Notes under the pieces: model-generated | The model's input: only the letters and a program-made list of their open reading frames with translations | The model's database searches: none | What the model was told of the DNA's origin: nothing | Source of the DNA: Mucilaginibacter boryungensis | GTDB lineage: Bacteria; Bacteroidota; Bacteroidia; Sphingobacteriales; Sphingobacteriaceae | Reading direction: 5' to 3' | NCBI RefSeq assembly: GCF_015221995.1 | Contig: NZ_JADFFM010000001.1 | Location: forward strand, 1-64,000 | Length of the DNA: 64,000 nucleotides | Program-made: the position numbers and the translations under genes | Shown here: positions 63,250-64,000 of the stretch, piece by piece | Numbering within the stretch: position 1 is the first letter of the stretch | Layout: every line of letters starts with the position of its first letter

Positions 63250-64000
63250 ATGAATCTGAACTTTTTAAAACAACGCTGGCAAAGAATAACTGCACGTATA
63301 TTTATTGTTATTGCCGCGCTGATATTGGTAGCGGGGGTGTTTATCAACTTCTACTTTTCGCCCATATTGGCTAACACCGTAAAAAGCACTGTGCTTAAAA
63401 GCTCGGACAGTTTGTATAACGTCAACTTTACCAAAGCCGATCTGCATATTTTTCAGGGTAAAATAGTCATCTTTAATATCGACCTGTTACCTGATACCAG
63501 TGTTTACAACCAACTTAAAAAAGTTAATAGCGCACCAAACAACCTTTACCGCCTGCATATAAAAAAACTGGTGTTAACACATATCCATCCTTTCCGGCTA
63601 TACTTTAAAAAGAAACTGGATATTGGCGAAATTATATTAAGCGCACCCGAATTAGACCTTACTTATCAGCTCAACCATACAAAGGATACTACTGAAAAAG
63701 ACAAACGCACCTTATACCAGCGCATTTCTAAAACCTTGCATTCCATACATGTAGGCCATATCGGTTTAAACGATGTACAGTTTAAATACAAAGATTATTC
63801 GGGTAATAAAGTAGCGATATCTGAATTGAAGGAGATGAACTTAAGTGCAACCGATCTATTGATAGATTCGGCATCAATGACCGACAAAAACCGGACTTTA
63901 TATTGCACAGACGTAACTACCGAACTGAATAATTTTAGCGGGGTAACATTGAATGGTTTGTACCGATATAAAATGAAGCTGCTTAAATTTTCCACACATA
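63250..64000 (+). CDS. AsmA/DUF748-like envelope protein (5' part, truncated by the window edge)
   Basis: An open frame from ATG 63250 runs without a stop through the end of the window (250 codons seen). Residues about 15-38 are one hydrophobic helix (ARIFIVIAALILVAGVFINF), followed by a periplasmic region of alternating strands: SLYNVNFTKADLHIFQGKIVIFNIDLLPD, LDIGEIILSAPELDLTY, HVGHIGLNDVQFKYKD. This single N-terminal anchor with repeated beta segments resembles AsmA-like/DUF748 proteins, which belong to the large-groove lipid-transfer group. The assignment rests on the N-terminal part only. Confidence 0.65.
   Translation, partial: MNLNFLKQRWQRITARIFIVIAALILVAGVFINFYFSPILANTVKSTVLKSSDSLYNVNFTKADLHIFQGKIVIFNIDLLPDTSVYNQLKKVNSAPNNLYRLHIKKLVLTHIHPFRLYFKKKLDIGEIILSAPELDLTYQLNHTKDTTEKDKRTLYQRISKTLHSIHVGHIGLNDVQFKYKDYSGNKVAISELKEMNLSATDLLIDSASMTDKNRTLYCTDVTTELNNFSGVTLNGLYRYKMKLLKFSTH

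Noticed and set aside
1..64000. CRISPR arrays, insertion sequences, prophage or conjugative genes
   Set aside because: No regular spacer-repeat array, transposase, integrase, or phage structural gene was found; the repeats seen are short non-coding words and palindromes.

Overview
The window is chromosomal DNA from a member of the Bacteroidota, most likely family Sphingobacteriaceae and close to Mucilaginibacter or Pedobacter; this placement is an inference from gene content. The supporting signs are SusC/SusD pairs, carboxypeptidase-regulatory-like outer-membrane receptors, ECF sigma factors with small zinc-finger anti-sigma factors, start codons without Shine-Dalgarno sequences, and promoters of the TTG-N17-23-TAnnTTTG type. 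No transposase, integrase, phage gene or CRISPR array was seen.

Positions 1-2640 hold the 3' end of a 5S rRNA with its terminator, a secreted DUF922-like putative zinc protease, a small membrane-associated protein, and uxuA (mannonate dehydratase), which is divergent from the next block. Positions 3203-27244 form one polysaccharide utilization locus of 14 same-strand genes: SusC, SusD, a FAS1-like lipoprotein, then GH2, GH95, a GH29-like enzyme, GH31, a PL38/alginate-lyase-type lyase, GH29, GH88/105, PL6, GH27, a second GH29 and a jelly-roll lyase. Three lyases plus an unsaturated uronyl hydrolase, with several fucosidases, an alpha-galactosidase and uxuA but no sulfatase, point to a non-sulfated, uronate-containing, fucosylated and galactosylated glycan that I cannot name. 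A strong terminator separates the SusC/D/lipoprotein module from the enzymes, and REP-like elements sit in two of the inter-gene gaps. No dedicated regulator lies within the window.

Positions 27320-44507 are mixed chromosomal genes: an ECF sigma factor, murB, lpdA, a DoxX-like membrane protein, a CocE/NonD hydrolase, a kelch lipoprotein, two M1 peptidases, a Met/Lys-rich exported protein beside an ECF sigma/anti-sigma pair, a cupin, an atypical ROK protein, a Spy/LTXXQ-like protein, accA and an ArsC/Spx-like protein. Positions 44520-49488 carry two tandem paralogous outer-membrane receptors.

Positions 49631-62921 are mostly minus-strand housekeeping genes: pth, rplY, prs, tRNA-Gln(UUG), sdaA, an MscS channel preceded by a possible 32-residue microprotein, groEL/groES, secG, an acidic Trp-repeat TPR-like protein, lptE, a sigma-54 activator and miaB. 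The window ends in a truncated AsmA/DUF748-like gene. Gaps contain several families of short repeated words and palindromes, which I list separately because they are the least explained part of the sequence.
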